Source of the DNA: an uncultured Granulosicoccaceae bacterium
GTDB lineage: Bacteria; Pseudomonadota; Gammaproteobacteria; Granulosicoccales; Granulosicoccaceae
Assembly (NCBI GenBank): GCA_937922015.1
Contig: CAKZVB010000122.1
Location: forward strand, 1-33,949
DNA: 33,949 bases
Direction: 5' to 3'
Shown here: one piece after another, positions 24,957 through 33,243 of the stretch
How positions within the stretch are numbered: position 1 is the first letter of the stretch
Layout of the letters: the number at the start of each line of letters is the position of its first letter
Made by a program: the position numbers and the translations under genes
The notes under the pieces: model-generated
The model's input: the letters and a program-made list of their open reading frames with translations, nothing else
Told to the model about the DNA's origin: nothing
Database searches by the model: none

Positions 24957-25961
24957 TCATTGAGTAACCGCAACACCCCATGGAAGACGACCGACTTTCA
25001 CAGACTTTATGACCCGTTGTTTTTTCAAATCGATCACAGAGACATCACCGCCAACGCCGTTTGTTGTAAAAAGGAATTTTTGATCCGGGGAAAATTCAAG
25101 GTTCCACACCCGTGGCCCCACAAGCAGATATTTTTCCACTTCGTAGCTTTCCATATCAACTACAGCGACACGCGCTGATGGACCCAATGCAATATAGGCT
25201 TTGTTGCTGCCATCGGAAGATAGCTTAACGCCGACCGGCTGTATCGATTCCGGTCGAAGCCCGCGAACCTCAAAATTAATTTTTGTTTTTATCTCTTTGC
25301 TTTCAGCATCGATTACAGAAACAGTACCACCAATTTCCGAAGACACCCATACTTCTTTGCCATCAGCGGTAAACTGCGCTACCCGGGGTCTGGTATCAAC
25401 CAGTACATTGGCTTCTATCTTCAGGGTTTCGGTGTTGATGAAGTGCGCCATGTTGGTGGTTTCAGAGGTATTGACCAGCCACTTACCGTCCGGGCTTAAA
25501 CCAATACCTTCCGGTTCAATACCTACAGGTATTTCTTCCAGTTTTCGCTTCTCGGCAATGTTAACCACTGTCACCATATTGTCGTCTTCATTGGCGATAT
25601 ACAACAGGTTTCCAGTATTATCCATGGCCATCAGTTCGGGGTCTGGCCCTGACGGCAGTGAATCGATTACTTTGCCGGTGGCTAAATCCAGCACTTCAAC
25701 GTGATCTTCATCACTAGTGCACATATACAAATATTTGTCTTCTTTACCCAGCACTATGCCACGAGGACGTTCACCGACAGGTATGGTTTCGATGACGGCC
25801 AGCGACTCGCCATCAATGACTGATATGGTGTTGTCTTTTTCATTCGACACATAAATTTTGTAGGCATAGGATTTACCCGCAAAAATCTGCAAAAAAAGTA
25901 GCACTACAACAACTGCAAATCTGCGTTGCTCAATAGGTGCTTTTAACTGTTTGAACAACAT
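24957..25961 (-). CDS. PQQ-dependent catabolism-associated YVTN beta-propeller protein
   Basis: A 334-residue exported protein. Signal peptide (VVVVLLFLQIFAGKSYA), then seven-bladed YVTN-type repeats: KIYVSNEKDNTISVIDG, YLYMCTSDEDHVEVLDLATG, LLYIANEDDNMVTVVNI, WLVNTSETTNMAHFINTE, EVWVSSEIGGTVSVIDAE and others, ending FLFTTNGVGGDVSVIDL. This is the beta-propeller family often found with PQQ alcohol dehydrogenase gene sets. Its role is unknown. Binding or scaffolding in the periplasm is likely. It is followed by the unknown gene at 24940 and preceded, 23 bases upstream, by the ABC substrate-binding gene. The ribosome site is GAGAGAGAG. Confidence 0.88.
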   Translation of the reverse strand: MLFKQLKAPIEQRRFAVVVVLLFLQIFAGKSYAYKIYVSNEKDNTISVIDGESLAVIETIPVGERPRGIVLGKEDKYLYMCTSDEDHVEVLDLATGKVIDSLPSGPDPELMAMDNTGNLLYIANEDDNMVTVVNIAEKRKLEEIPVGIEPEGIGLSPDGKWLVNTSETTNMAHFINTETLKIEANVLVDTRPRVAQFTADGKEVWVSSEIGGTVSVIDAESKEIKTKINFEVRGLRPESIQPVGVKLSSDGSNKAYIALGPSARVAVVDMESYEVEKYLLVGPRVWNLEFSPDQKFLFTTNGVGGDVSVIDLKKQRVIKSVKVGRLPWGVAVTQ

Positions 25962-25984
25962 ATCTCTCTCTCTATGAGCAAAAT

Positions 25985-27202
25985 CTAAAATTTATCACAG
26001 GCCGATTCTGGTTTATCGTACCCCAGCGTATCCAGTTCGGAGCGCTGGTGCAGAAAACCTTGTTGCGGTGAAACCGTCACAAGCATGCGCGGACCCACGA
26101 CCAGCATCGGCTGTCTTAATTGTCCATTCCAATCACGAAATGTCAGCGGCACGCCTTTGAAACCCGCCAGCTTGAATTTATCGGACAAGATCAGGCTTCG
26201 AAGCTCCGCGGCCTGATTTGACGAGGTCAATGACACGCCTTCGCCTATAACCCGTGTTGCAGCCCAGGCGGCATAGTCTCTCTCTGACATCACACGATTT
26301 GCCAGTTTCTGGAAGCGACGTTGTATTTGAGTGGCACCCCACTGCTCCTGACTACGATGCCAATGGGTAGGCACCAGACCTTGCGTTCCTGCCACCAGAC
26401 GAGGGCTGGCCATGCGGTAAGGCAGATACTCGCCGAATTCATCAGTCTCGTCAGCCACGACAACTACGTCGTGTTTTTTAAATTGTGTGAAAGAAGGGAC
26501 TTCCTGCTGTAATGAGTGATGCCCGGAATCCGTGCGCCTGGCTCCGGGTTCGGACGTCCAGGGTTTTTCCTGAACGATTTTGAGTTGGTAACGAGTTGCT
26601 GACCTTTTAAATGAAGCCGCAAAATCATTGTCGGCTGCGTGACGACCGGTGACTAACACTACATTGGTCCAGCGCTTCCAGGACAGGTACTGGGCCAGCC
26701 CGTCGGTTCGCATACTTCGACTGGGCGTAATATGAAAAGTGTTACGGCGACATAACTCATTTCGCAGAATATCGTCCTGTGCCCTTACATTAAAGATCAG
26801 TGCATCGGGAGCTGCATCTGCGACTGCTGTCAGATCATCCTTTTTGAGATCAGCGATAAACAGTTGACGACCATCCGCAACCAGTGCCTTGACCTGTTCA
26901 TTGATATCGTCACTTTGTTCAAAGACTACTTCTTCAAGTATGTACTCATGGCCGAGAAAGGATCCCGTGGTCTTATTGTCTGCAATGGCAAGCCGGGCTC
27001 CCATACGCCCGTTGTCCTCGATAACCAGATCTAACAAGGACAATGGAACCTGTTGCTCTTCCTGAGTGGTCAAATAGGTAACAGTGACATTTAGCATGTC
27101 TTTGGCACTTACTAATGAAGTCACCATACACAACACCAGTATTAACATCAGTCCACACAGTGCCCGCGTGCTTTTTATCAAAGATGCCACTGGATATCTC
27201 AC
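25985..27202 (-). CDS. Substrate-binding protein of the PQQ-associated ABC system
   Basis: A 405-residue exported periplasmic-binding-protein-like product. It has a signal peptide (LMLILVLCMVTSLVSA) and matches in layout the PQQ-dependent alcohol dehydrogenase system substrate-binding proteins: branched-chain-amino-acid-type lobes with GRQLFIADLKKDDLTAVAD, RRNTFHITPSRSMRTDGLAQ, FKKHDVVVVADETDEFGEYL and a C-terminal GPRMLVTVSPQQGFLHQRSE. The start is GTG, sharing its G with the TAG stop of the upstream gene. No ABC ATPase or permease lies beside it. In other genomes these belong to the same set, so they may be encoded elsewhere. The ligand is unknown. Confidence 0.82.
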   Translation of the reverse strand: MRYPVASLIKSTRALCGLMLILVLCMVTSLVSAKDMLNVTVTYLTTQEEQQVPLSLLDLVIEDNGRMGARLAIADNKTTGSFLGHEYILEEVVFEQSDDINEQVKALVADGRQLFIADLKKDDLTAVADAAPDALIFNVRAQDDILRNELCRRNTFHITPSRSMRTDGLAQYLSWKRWTNVVLVTGRHAADNDFAASFKRSATRYQLKIVQEKPWTSEPGARRTDSGHHSLQQEVPSFTQFKKHDVVVVADETDEFGEYLPYRMASPRLVAGTQGLVPTHWHRSQEQWGATQIQRRFQKLANRVMSERDYAAWAATRVIGEGVSLTSSNQAAELRSLILSDKFKLAGFKGVPLTFRDWNGQLRQPMLVVGPRMLVTVSPQQGFLHQRSELDTLGYDKPESACDKF

Positions 27203-27645
27203 TATTTAATCGTAAAGACTGCTCGCTGTGAATCAGCAGTAGTGCCGGGTATGTGCAGCGCAAAAGTCCCGGGCCTGATCGCTATAAATTTAAGTGTGAT
27301 GGTGCCTTCGTCGTCAAACTCAAAACTATCAAGCCCCAACGGCCGGACTTCCAGATCATTAATGACAACCTCATCTATCCAGATGTTGCGAAAAAACTCT
27401 GAACCGGTAAGTGCCAGTTCGGCGGAGCCGTCACAAACAATATCAATTTTATAATAACCACCCGACTCTAACTCATAGGGCCCGGTGGACAGCGGTTCAA
27501 CAGCGGATAAGGTCAACGGTGTTAATTTTTGCGCACCACCCGTGAGCAAACCGGCATTAGCAAAAACCTGCGTGCTGCAAATGTGCATGAGGGCGATAAG
27601 CAAGCCAAAGATTTTAAACTGAAATCTACTATTTTTTATATTCAC
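27202..27645 (-). CDS. Exported hypothetical protein of the xoxF cluster
   Basis: A 147-residue protein with a signal peptide (FGLLIALMHICSTQVFA) and a beta-rich mature part: GGYYKIDIVCDGSAEL, EFFRNIWIDEVVIND, EGTITLKFIAIRPGTFALHI and PGTTADSQRAVFTIK. The pattern of strands and the RPGTF..H..G ending recalls cupredoxin-like sandwiches, but no set of copper ligands is clear, so I leave the function open. The ribosome site is GAGGAAAAG upstream of ATG. Its stop shares one base with the next gene's GTG. A 169-base gap separates it from the CxxxCW gene upstream, where an extra promoter could lie. Confidence 0.72.
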   Translation of the reverse strand: MNIKNSRFQFKIFGLLIALMHICSTQVFANAGLLTGGAQKLTPLTLSAVEPLSTGPYELESGGYYKIDIVCDGSAELALTGSEFFRNIWIDEVVINDLEVRPLGLDSFEFDDEGTITLKFIAIRPGTFALHIPGTTADSQRAVFTIK

Positions 27646-27814
27646 CGCTTTTCCTCACTTAATTTTTATGACACATGAGTACGGATTCAAAGACGCTTGC
27701 TATTGCGGCGTGGAGTCAAGACCCATCCGTACATAACTCTTGAGACTCTACCAGAAGCGCAGTCAGGAAATCTATCACAGCGGTGCATTTCGGGAACTCT
27801 TGGCAAGACTGCGG

Positions 27815-28417
27815 TTATTTTTCCTGCCGCTCGCCTGGCGCCGGTTTTAAAATGGCAAACTCAAAGCCTTCAAAAAACCAATCGTCCACTCCATCGGCAA
27901 ACCAATACACATTGTTGTAGCCATAGGACAGAGCCCGCTTTGCCGCGTTCCATGACATCCAACAATCAATTCTGCAATAAAAAGTCAGGTGAGCATCGAG
28001 ATTGCCACCGGTAGCCGCAGTCAGGTGATCCGTGAAATATTTTTCTGTCACCGGCGACAAAGCGCCAAAGCCGGTATCGGGTAACCACAATGCTCCCGGA
28101 ATTCCTTTGTGGTCGACAGGAAACCAAAGTTGATTTTCCGGCAACCAATCAGGCCGGCGGTGCTCTGGTATAACGTCGATAATGACGGAATCTTCAAGCC
28201 TGGAAAGCGCAAGGACCTCGACGGCAGTTACACGCTTAGCACCTGCAAGCCCTGATGGTACCTCGGAGTCGTAGTCTTCTAATTTGTACCCTTCGGGTTC
28301 CGGCACCTCGGCCAGTACCGGGGCGCAAAACAACAACGTTATCAACAGAACCCATGACTGCAAAAAAACACCTTGCCTCAGATTACAGAAATGGTCTTGT
28401 GTTATCGCCAGTTTCAC
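27815..28417 (-). CDS. PQQ-associated CxxxCW rhodanese-like protein
   Basis: A 200-residue exported protein. Signal peptide about 17-36 (VLLITLLFCAPVLA). The mature part has a rhodanese-like fold with VIIDVIPEHRRP (78-89) and, at the active-site loop, FYCRIDCWMSWNAAKRA: Cys148, Cys152, Trp153. This is the motif of the family named for association with PQQ-dependent catabolism. It may handle thiols or a redox partner of the dehydrogenase system. The start is GTG at 28417, overlapping the TGA of xoxJ (GTGA), so it is translationally coupled. Confidence 0.85.
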   Translation of the reverse strand: MKLAITQDHFCNLRQGVFLQSWVLLITLLFCAPVLAEVPEPEGYKLEDYDSEVPSGLAGAKRVTAVEVLALSRLEDSVIIDVIPEHRRPDWLPENQLWFPVDHKGIPGALWLPDTGFGALSPVTEKYFTDHLTAATGGNLDAHLTFYCRIDCWMSWNAAKRALSYGYNNVYWFADGVDDWFFEGFEFAILKPAPGERQEK

Positions 28418-29268
28418 GGTTCAATCAAACGACCGCGTTCATCCAGCAGGGGCACACCATATCCGTTAAGTATTTCCTTAATTTCCGGTTCTGCTTCTGC
28501 AAGAAGATCATTGATTTGATGTTTCCATTCAGTTTCGCTGTAACGCACAGCCATGGAGACGCGATAATCCATTTTTACCCGGTCCACCTCATTGACAAGT
28601 GGCACAACAATAAGTTCTTCACCGGTTTCGCGTGCATAATAGGCTGCTATCGGACCCCAGACTATTGCGACATCGGTAACGCCACTGGCAACATCGAAAA
28701 TTGCAGTACGAGCAGGCTTCTCCCGGCGAGTATCTGCAACTAACTGATAGGGCTTCACGTTACCCAGTAAGCCAAGGCTTGCTATGATGTTAGCTGGTGG
28801 CGTACCGGCCATCAGACCGATTTTTTTATCGCTTAACTGTGCATCGTTTAATTGAACCGCATTTATACCGGAATCTTTTCGATAAACCAGTGTATACACC
28901 GATCGGTAGTACGGGTTAGTGTTTTGCACCTTCTCACTGGTTGTAGTTATACCGGAAATGAGATCACACTCTCTGATCCGCAAGGTACGTCGAACAAAAC
29001 CGGTACTCTGTGGAAACCACGTGTAACGCAATTCAAGGTTTAACTTTTCAGCCAGGAGTTCGACGATTTTGTTTTCGAACCCCTCGCCTGCCTTGTTAGA
29101 AAACGGCAGGTTTGCCGGATCAGCACAGACCCTGAGCGCCGTTGTGACCAACGCCTGCCTGCCGAGGCCTTCAGCGGCAGTGGCCGTGCCATTGCTAATG
29201 GTCATCAGCCACAACAACGCCAACAAGTGAAGAGGCATTACCTTGAGCTTAACAGCATGCGAACGCAT
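28414..29268 (-). CDS. xoxJ: XoxJ/MxaJ-type periplasmic binding protein
   Basis: A 284-residue exported protein of the solute-binding fold. Signal peptide up to about TATAAEG, then LRVCADPANLPFSNKAGEGF, the conserved start of MxaJ/XoxJ proteins, FPQSTGFVRRTLRIRECDLI, IGLMAGTPPANIIA, and DVAIVWGPIAAYYA. XoxJ is needed for methanol dehydrogenase maturation or activity in the periplasm. It begins directly after the xoxG stop (TAG then ATG, no gap) and overlaps the next gene by 4 nt. Position in xoxF-xoxG-xoxJ order supports the call. Confidence 0.88.
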   Translation of the reverse strand: MRSHAVKLKVMPLHLLALLWLMTISNGTATAAEGLGRQALVTTALRVCADPANLPFSNKAGEGFENKIVELLAEKLNLELRYTWFPQSTGFVRRTLRIRECDLISGITTTSEKVQNTNPYYRSVYTLVYRKDSGINAVQLNDAQLSDKKIGLMAGTPPANIIASLGLLGNVKPYQLVADTRREKPARTAIFDVASGVTDVAIVWGPIAAYYARETGEELIVVPLVNEVDRVKMDYRVSMAVRYSETEWKHQINDLLAEAEPEIKEILNGYGVPLLDERGRLIEP

Positions 29269-29697
29269 CTATTTTTTCTTAGGTATTTTCTTGGGTCTGC
29301 CAGTGCCTACAACACCATCAGAACGGGCACTGAGATAACGATAGATGTCATCGAGATGTTTCATCACATTGGGATCAGCAGCAAATGCAGGCATTGCGCT
29401 GACGGCACCAGAGGCACTTGTTGCCTGTCGACCTTCAGTGACCGTTTTTGTAAATGCGGCGTAGTCCATATCTTTTAGTGCATCAACCAGACTGGGTGCA
29501 AAACTGCTGCCCGCAGCATCCTGCCCGTGGCAGGCATGACATGTACCATGAAAGCGGCGATAGCCGTTGTAAGTTCCTTTGTCTACCATGCCGTTTTCCG
29601 ACACATACTGTGGAATTTCCTCTTCACCAGAGAAAAGCTGACTGGAAAATGTCAGACCAAGACACAGCGGAAGAGTAAATAAGAGAGGCATCTTCAT
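29269..29697 (-). CDS. xoxG: Cytochrome c electron acceptor of methanol dehydrogenase
   Basis: A 142-residue exported cytochrome c. I choose the ATG at 29697 because it gives a clean signal peptide (MKMPLLFTLPLCLGLTFSS). Upstream in-frame starts would add a long odd N-terminus and read into the terminator before the gene. Heme site CHACH (Cys53, Cys56, His57), axial Met102 in SAMPAFA, and a basic tail (GRPKKIPKKK) that may help it dock on XoxF. It would accept electrons from the PQQ of XoxF and pass them to the terminal oxidase. There is no clear Shine-Dalgarno sequence. Confidence 0.88.
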   Translation of the reverse strand: MKMPLLFTLPLCLGLTFSSQLFSGEEEIPQYVSENGMVDKGTYNGYRRFHGTCHACHGQDAAGSSFAPSLVDALKDMDYAAFTKTVTEGRQATSASGAVSAMPAFAADPNVMKHLDDIYRYLSARSDGVVGTGRPKKIPKKK

Positions 29698-29767
29698 AAG
29701 GATAGTTTTTTGTTTGAGAAAGGTTAATAGTATCGAATTCATACAAACGTACACTGAACGGTGACAC

Positions 29768-29797
29768 AAAAAAAAGGCGCACCACAACGGGCACGCC
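29768..29797 (-). terminator. Intrinsic terminator between xoxF and xoxG
   Basis: On the minus strand, GGCGTGCC and GGTGCGCC form an 8-bp stem (two G-U pairs) with a 6-base loop, followed by eight T. It begins 20 bases after the xoxF stop and lies upstream of xoxG. It should cut most transcripts after xoxF and allow lower read-through to xoxG, xoxJ and the rest. Confidence 0.8.
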
Positions 29798-29816
29798 TCT
29801 TATCACATACTGCGAC

Positions 29817-31625
29817 TTACAGTGAGAATACTGTCAAAACACCACCAAGAGAGGTGTAGCTGGACAGAGACTTGTAAGCACCAACAGCACCAAGACCGTC
29901 AGTATCTCCAGTCAGACCGGCAGCAAAGCCAATACCAGCCCAACCACCAAGCCCGGAAAGAATACCGACGAACTGCTTACCATCGTGCTCCCAGGTAGTC
30001 ACGTTTCCGATAATACCGGAAGGTGTCTTGAAGCGATAAAGCTCTTCACCTGTGTCTGCAGATACCGCTTTCAGGTAGCCTTCAAGCGTCCCGTAGAAAA
30101 CGATGTCACCAGCAGTAGCCAGCGCGCCGCCCCATACAGAGAATGCTTCTTTCTTAGACCACTTGATAGTGCCGGTAGTCGCATCCCAGGCAATGAAGTT
30201 ACCCAGGTGATCGGTACCGCTACCGTCTACACGACCTGCAGGGAACATTGACAGAGTCGCTCCAACATAAGGCTGGCCGGCTGTGTACTCAACTTCAAAT
30301 GGTTCGTAGTCCATGCAAACGTGGTTGGTAGGAACGTAGAACAATTTTGACTTTGGAGAGTAAGCCGCTGGCTGCTGATCTTTAGATCCGAGGGCTGCAG
30401 GGCAAATGTTGGTAGAGTTTACGTCTTCGCCATTCTGGTGAGTACTGTACTCGGCTACCACTTGCGGACGACCCGTTTTCATGTCTACGTGAGTAGCCCA
30501 GTTAACTGCAGGATCAAACTTCTCGGCAACAAGCAAAGCGCCGCTTTCCCGGTCTAATGTATAGCCAAATCCGTTACGGTCAAAGTGAACCAGTGTCTTG
30601 ACTGTCTCGCCACCAATTTCCTGGTCGGCAAGGATCATTTCGTTGATACCGTCGTAATCCCACTCATCATGTGGAGTCATCTGATAGACCCACTTGGCCA
30701 TACCAGTGTCAACGTCACGCGCAAAGATAGTCATTGACCAGCGGTTGTCACCAGGACGCTGTACCGGATTCCAGGTTGAAGGATTACCTGTACCGTAGTA
30801 CATCAGATTTAAATCAGGGTCATATGAGAACCAGCCCCAGGTAGTACCACCACCGATTTTCCACTGGTCGCCTTCCCAGGTTGCCGTACCCGAATCAACG
30901 CCGACGGGCTCACCGAGATGAGTTGTTTTTTCCGGATCCATCAGAGTTTGATCATCAGGGCCGGTTGAGTAGCCTCTCCACGCCAGGGAACCATCTGACA
31001 GGTTGTATGCTGTCATGTGACCCTGAACACCGAACTCACCACCGGAGATACCGACAAAGACCTTATCTTTGAAGACCATCGGTGCAGAAGTACCGGTTTC
31101 ACCTTTACCCGCATCGCCGTTAGAGACAGACCAGACGACTTCGCCGTTGCTTTCATCCAGTGCGACAAGTGTGGCATCAGCCTGGTATAAAAAAACTTTC
31201 CCGTCAGCATAAGACAGACCGCGGTTTACGGTGTCACAACACATTACAGGTATCACTGATGGATCCTGCTTCGGCTCGTACATCCAGTTGATGCGACCTT
31301 CATCGGTTAAATCCATCGAATAGACGCGATTTGGAAACGGAGTATGAACAAACATGGTGTCGCCGATAATCAGTGGACCACCTTCATGGCCACGAAGAAC
31401 ACCAGTTGAAAATGTCCACGCGACCTTCAGGTCCTTCACGTTGCCCGCATTAATTTCATCTAACTTGCTGTAACGCGTGTTGGCGTAATCACCAGTGGGC
31501 ATTGCCCAGTTTGCCGGATCTGCAGCGAGGGCGGCGACTTCTTCGTTAGCATTAACCTGACCAAATGCCAGAGTGGACGCAGCGACTGCAAATGCAATCA
31601 GGCCACGTTTTTTTGCGGTTATCAT
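29817..31625 (-). CDS. xoxF: Lanthanide-type PQQ methanol dehydrogenase
   Basis: A 602-residue periplasmic quinoprotein oxidising methanol (and often formaldehyde). The ATG at 31625 gives a proper signal peptide (ending ANA, about 27). A longer frame to 31667 has no such start. Seen: adjacent Cys129-Cys130 ([10 protein letters not shown]), the ligand Glu197 in GISGGEFGV, Asn281 in GTGNPSTWN, and [12 protein letters not shown] with Asp323 and Asp325. The second Asp of the DYD motif marks lanthanide-binding XoxF and is Ala in calcium-type Mxa[12 protein letters not shown] and [10 protein letters not shown] propeller blades are also clear. It is the first gene of the cluster and has its own terminator. 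The clade of XoxF cannot be fixed by eye. Confidence 0.93.
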   Translation of the reverse strand: MITAKKRGLIAFAVAASTLAFGQVNANEEVAALAADPANWAMPTGDYANTRYSKLDEINAGNVKDLKVAWTFSTGVLRGHEGGPLIIGDTMFVHTPFPNRVYSMDLTDEGRINWMYEPKQDPSVIPVMCCDTVNRGLSYADGKVFLYQADATLVALDESNGEVVWSVSNGDAGKGETGTSAPMVFKDKVFVGISGGEFGVQGHMTAYNLSDGSLAWRGYSTGPDDQTLMDPEKTTHLGEPVGVDSGTATWEGDQWKIGGGTTWGWFSYDPDLNLMYYGTGNPSTWNPVQRPGDNRWSMTIFARDVDTGMAKWVYQMTPHDEWDYDGINEMILADQEIGGETVKTLVHFDRNGFGYTLDRESGALLVAEKFDPAVNWATHVDMKTGRPQVVAEYSTHQNGEDVNSTNICPAALGSKDQQPAAYSPKSKLFYVPTNHVCMDYEPFEVEYTAGQPYVGATLSMFPAGRVDGSGTDHLGNFIAWDATTGTIKWSKKEAFSVWGGALATAGDIVFYGTLEGYLKAVSADTGEELYRFKTPSGIIGNVTTWEHDGKQFVGILSGLGGWAGIGFAAGLTGDTDGLGAVGAYKSLSSYTSLGGVLTVFSL

Positions 31626-32090
31626 AAGCTCAATCCCAGTAGTGTTTATAGTTAGCACGCGAACCACCTACAGAGGCAAGCCTTGGGGATATTCCAAAAA
31701 AACGGAGAAGCAGGAACATTGATCTCAATTGAGCGACTATAAGTTTTGCGCGGTTTTCAGGTGAGAATGCTGGCGTTCAACAGCACTTTTCAACTATCTC
31801 ACCTTATTACATTAAAGCACCGGCAGACCAACTCTCTAGCCTGTTTCCTCCAGAGCTACCTCAACTATATACGCCCGATCAACACGAAGTCGAGCTTTTT
31901 TTTGTCCCATATCGGCATTGACGTGAACTTACGAATTTCTTTGTTAAACATGGATATATCAACAATCAAGTAAACAAATCGAACCATAATCATTGCCTAT
32001 GATCCAGCAAAAATATCCTATCCAAATCGACGTATTTGCGATTACCATTACCACCCCAACCACAGCCCCAGAAAACAGGCCGACAGAGTT
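31626..32090. promoter_or_regulatory. Divergent promoter region of xoxF
   Basis: About 465 bases between the divergent starts of xoxF and the plus-strand unknown gene. No gene is supported in it. A 10-bp palindrome, CTCAATTGAG, lies at 31725-31734, 100 bases upstream of the xoxF start, and an 8-T run near 31896 is present on the plus strand. This stretch should carry the control of methanol oxidation, including any lanthanide switch, but I could not fix -35/-10 boxes. Confidence 0.45.
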
Positions 32091-32795
32091 ATGCACGCTA
32101 AACGTCACAAATTACCTGGAATCATACTACCGGTCCTGTTACTCGTTGTCGGCACAGGAAAAGCGAATGCATTTGACGCGCTTACACCAGTACAGGCCCA
32201 GATATATGATTACCCGCATCTATCAAACACTACGGAAAACCAAAAGGTTGAATACACCTACACTGGTTCAATCGCCGGAGATCCAGTGCTAACCGACAGC
32301 GTTTTCGTCAACATTGGCAATGCAACTACTGACGGAAAAATAGAGAGACGCGATGTGGTAGTAGATTTTCTTACGGATGAAAGACGCCTGCCATTGCCAC
32401 CATTTCCGAACTATCGAGGCAACCCCGTCATTATCGTCATGCTTGAGCACATCGCTCAATCTATGAGCAGGATCAGTGGTGGTGGCGTGCTGTACTTTCG
32501 CAACAGAATTCGTCACAACCTGGCTGAAAAAGACCTCACCCTGATAACTAAGAACGAACAGGTAGAGGGCAATACCATTGAAACCAGAACGGTATCTTTG
32601 CAACCGTTTACCGACGATCCCAATCTGGCAGATTCGCCACACTTGCAACAAGCTGTGCTAAATATCACACTAAGCGACGACGTTGCGGCCGGAGTGTTCG
32701 CTATCAGTATGGAATCTGCGCAACAGCAAGGCGCTGTGCCATTCATTCGAACACTCACCTATAAAACAACCACTGTAAAGCAACAATCAGAGTAA
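32091..32795 (+). CDS. Exported hypothetical protein divergent from xoxF
   Basis: A 234-residue protein with a signal peptide (LPVLLLVVGTGKANA, cleavage before FDAL). The mature part is beta-rich and polar: NQKVEYTYTGSIAGDPVLTD, RRDVVVDFLTDERRLPLPPF, VIIVMLEHIAQSMSRISGGG and VLYFRNRIRHNLAEKDLTL. There are no cysteines and no enzyme motif, and I do not recognise the family. It is followed after 6 bases by a second exported unknown, so the two form a unit, and both are divergent from the methanol dehydrogenase. A role in the same periplasmic system is an inference from position only. The ribosome site is weak. Confidence 0.72.
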   Translation: MHAKRHKLPGIILPVLLLVVGTGKANAFDALTPVQAQIYDYPHLSNTTENQKVEYTYTGSIAGDPVLTDSVFVNIGNATTDGKIERRDVVVDFLTDERRLPLPPFPNYRGNPVIIVMLEHIAQSMSRISGGGVLYFRNRIRHNLAEKDLTLITKNEQVEGNTIETRTVSLQPFTDDPNLADSPHLQQAVLNITLSDDVAAGVFAISMESAQQQGAVPFIRTLTYKTTTVKQQSE

Positions 32796-32801
32796 CTATC
32801 A

Positions 32802-33176
32802 ATGGTCACACCAATTACACAAGGCAAAAGTGCAGTTGTTACAACGCTAAGCACTTTGGTTTTACTCGTATCCACTTCCGCTTTTTCAGCAGATGATTGT
32901 AAAGTACCCTACCCTACCGCAGCACTTGCCGACTACGTATTAGGATGTATGGCCGCTAACGGCAATAAGTTCGAATCACTGCATCAGTGTTCATGCAGCA
33001 TAGATTACATAGCCAGTAAAATGCCCTATGAAGAGTACGAGGAGGCAAACACAGTATTGCAGGCCCGACTGGACATTGGCCAGCGTGGCGTATTCTACCG
33101 GGATTCAAACTGGGCTAAAAAGCGAGTTGAGAAACTGCAGCGATTACAGGCCGAATCCACCCTTAGATGCTTCTAG
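32802..33176 (+). CDS. Small exported hypothetical protein with Cys-rich core
   Basis: A 124-residue protein. Signal peptide (VVTTLSTLVLLVSTSAFSA) then a mature part with five Cys: one in DDCKV, one in LGCMAAN, a CSC pair in LHQCSCSIDY, one near the end in LRCF. The rest is helical and charged (MPYEEYEEANTVLQARLDIG). Possible disulfides or a metal site. There is no CxxCH, so it is not a cytochrome c. It lies 6 bases after the gene at 32091 and ends before a terminator hairpin at 33212. Family not recognised. Confidence 0.72.
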   Translation: MVTPITQGKSAVVTTLSTLVLLVSTSAFSADDCKVPYPTAALADYVLGCMAANGNKFESLHQCSCSIDYIASKMPYEEYEEANTVLQARLDIGQRGVFYRDSNWAKKRVEKLQRLQAESTLRCF

Positions 33177-33211
33177 CCGCAAACCGACAAACCTCCCGTA
33201 AAATACAAAAC

Positions 33212-33238
33212 ATCAGTTACAGATTGCTTGTAACTGAT
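33212..33238. terminator. Hairpin between convergent genes
   Basis: A perfect 10-bp stem, ATCAGTTACA / TGTAACTGAT, with a 7-base loop (GATTGCT), between the stop of the plus-strand gene (33176) and that of the SoxYZ-like gene (33244). It is AT-rich with A/T flanks and probably ends transcripts from both sides. A second, shorter repeat, CGCTCA / TGAGCG (33241-33260), overlaps the SoxYZ-like stop. Confidence 0.6.
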
Positions 33239-33243
33239 ACCGC

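Noticed and set aside
29817-31625. Calcium-type MxaF methanol dehydrogenase
   Set aside because: The DYD motif (Asp323, Asp325) and gene order with xoxG and xoxJ point to XoxF; no mxaI-like small subunit gene is present.
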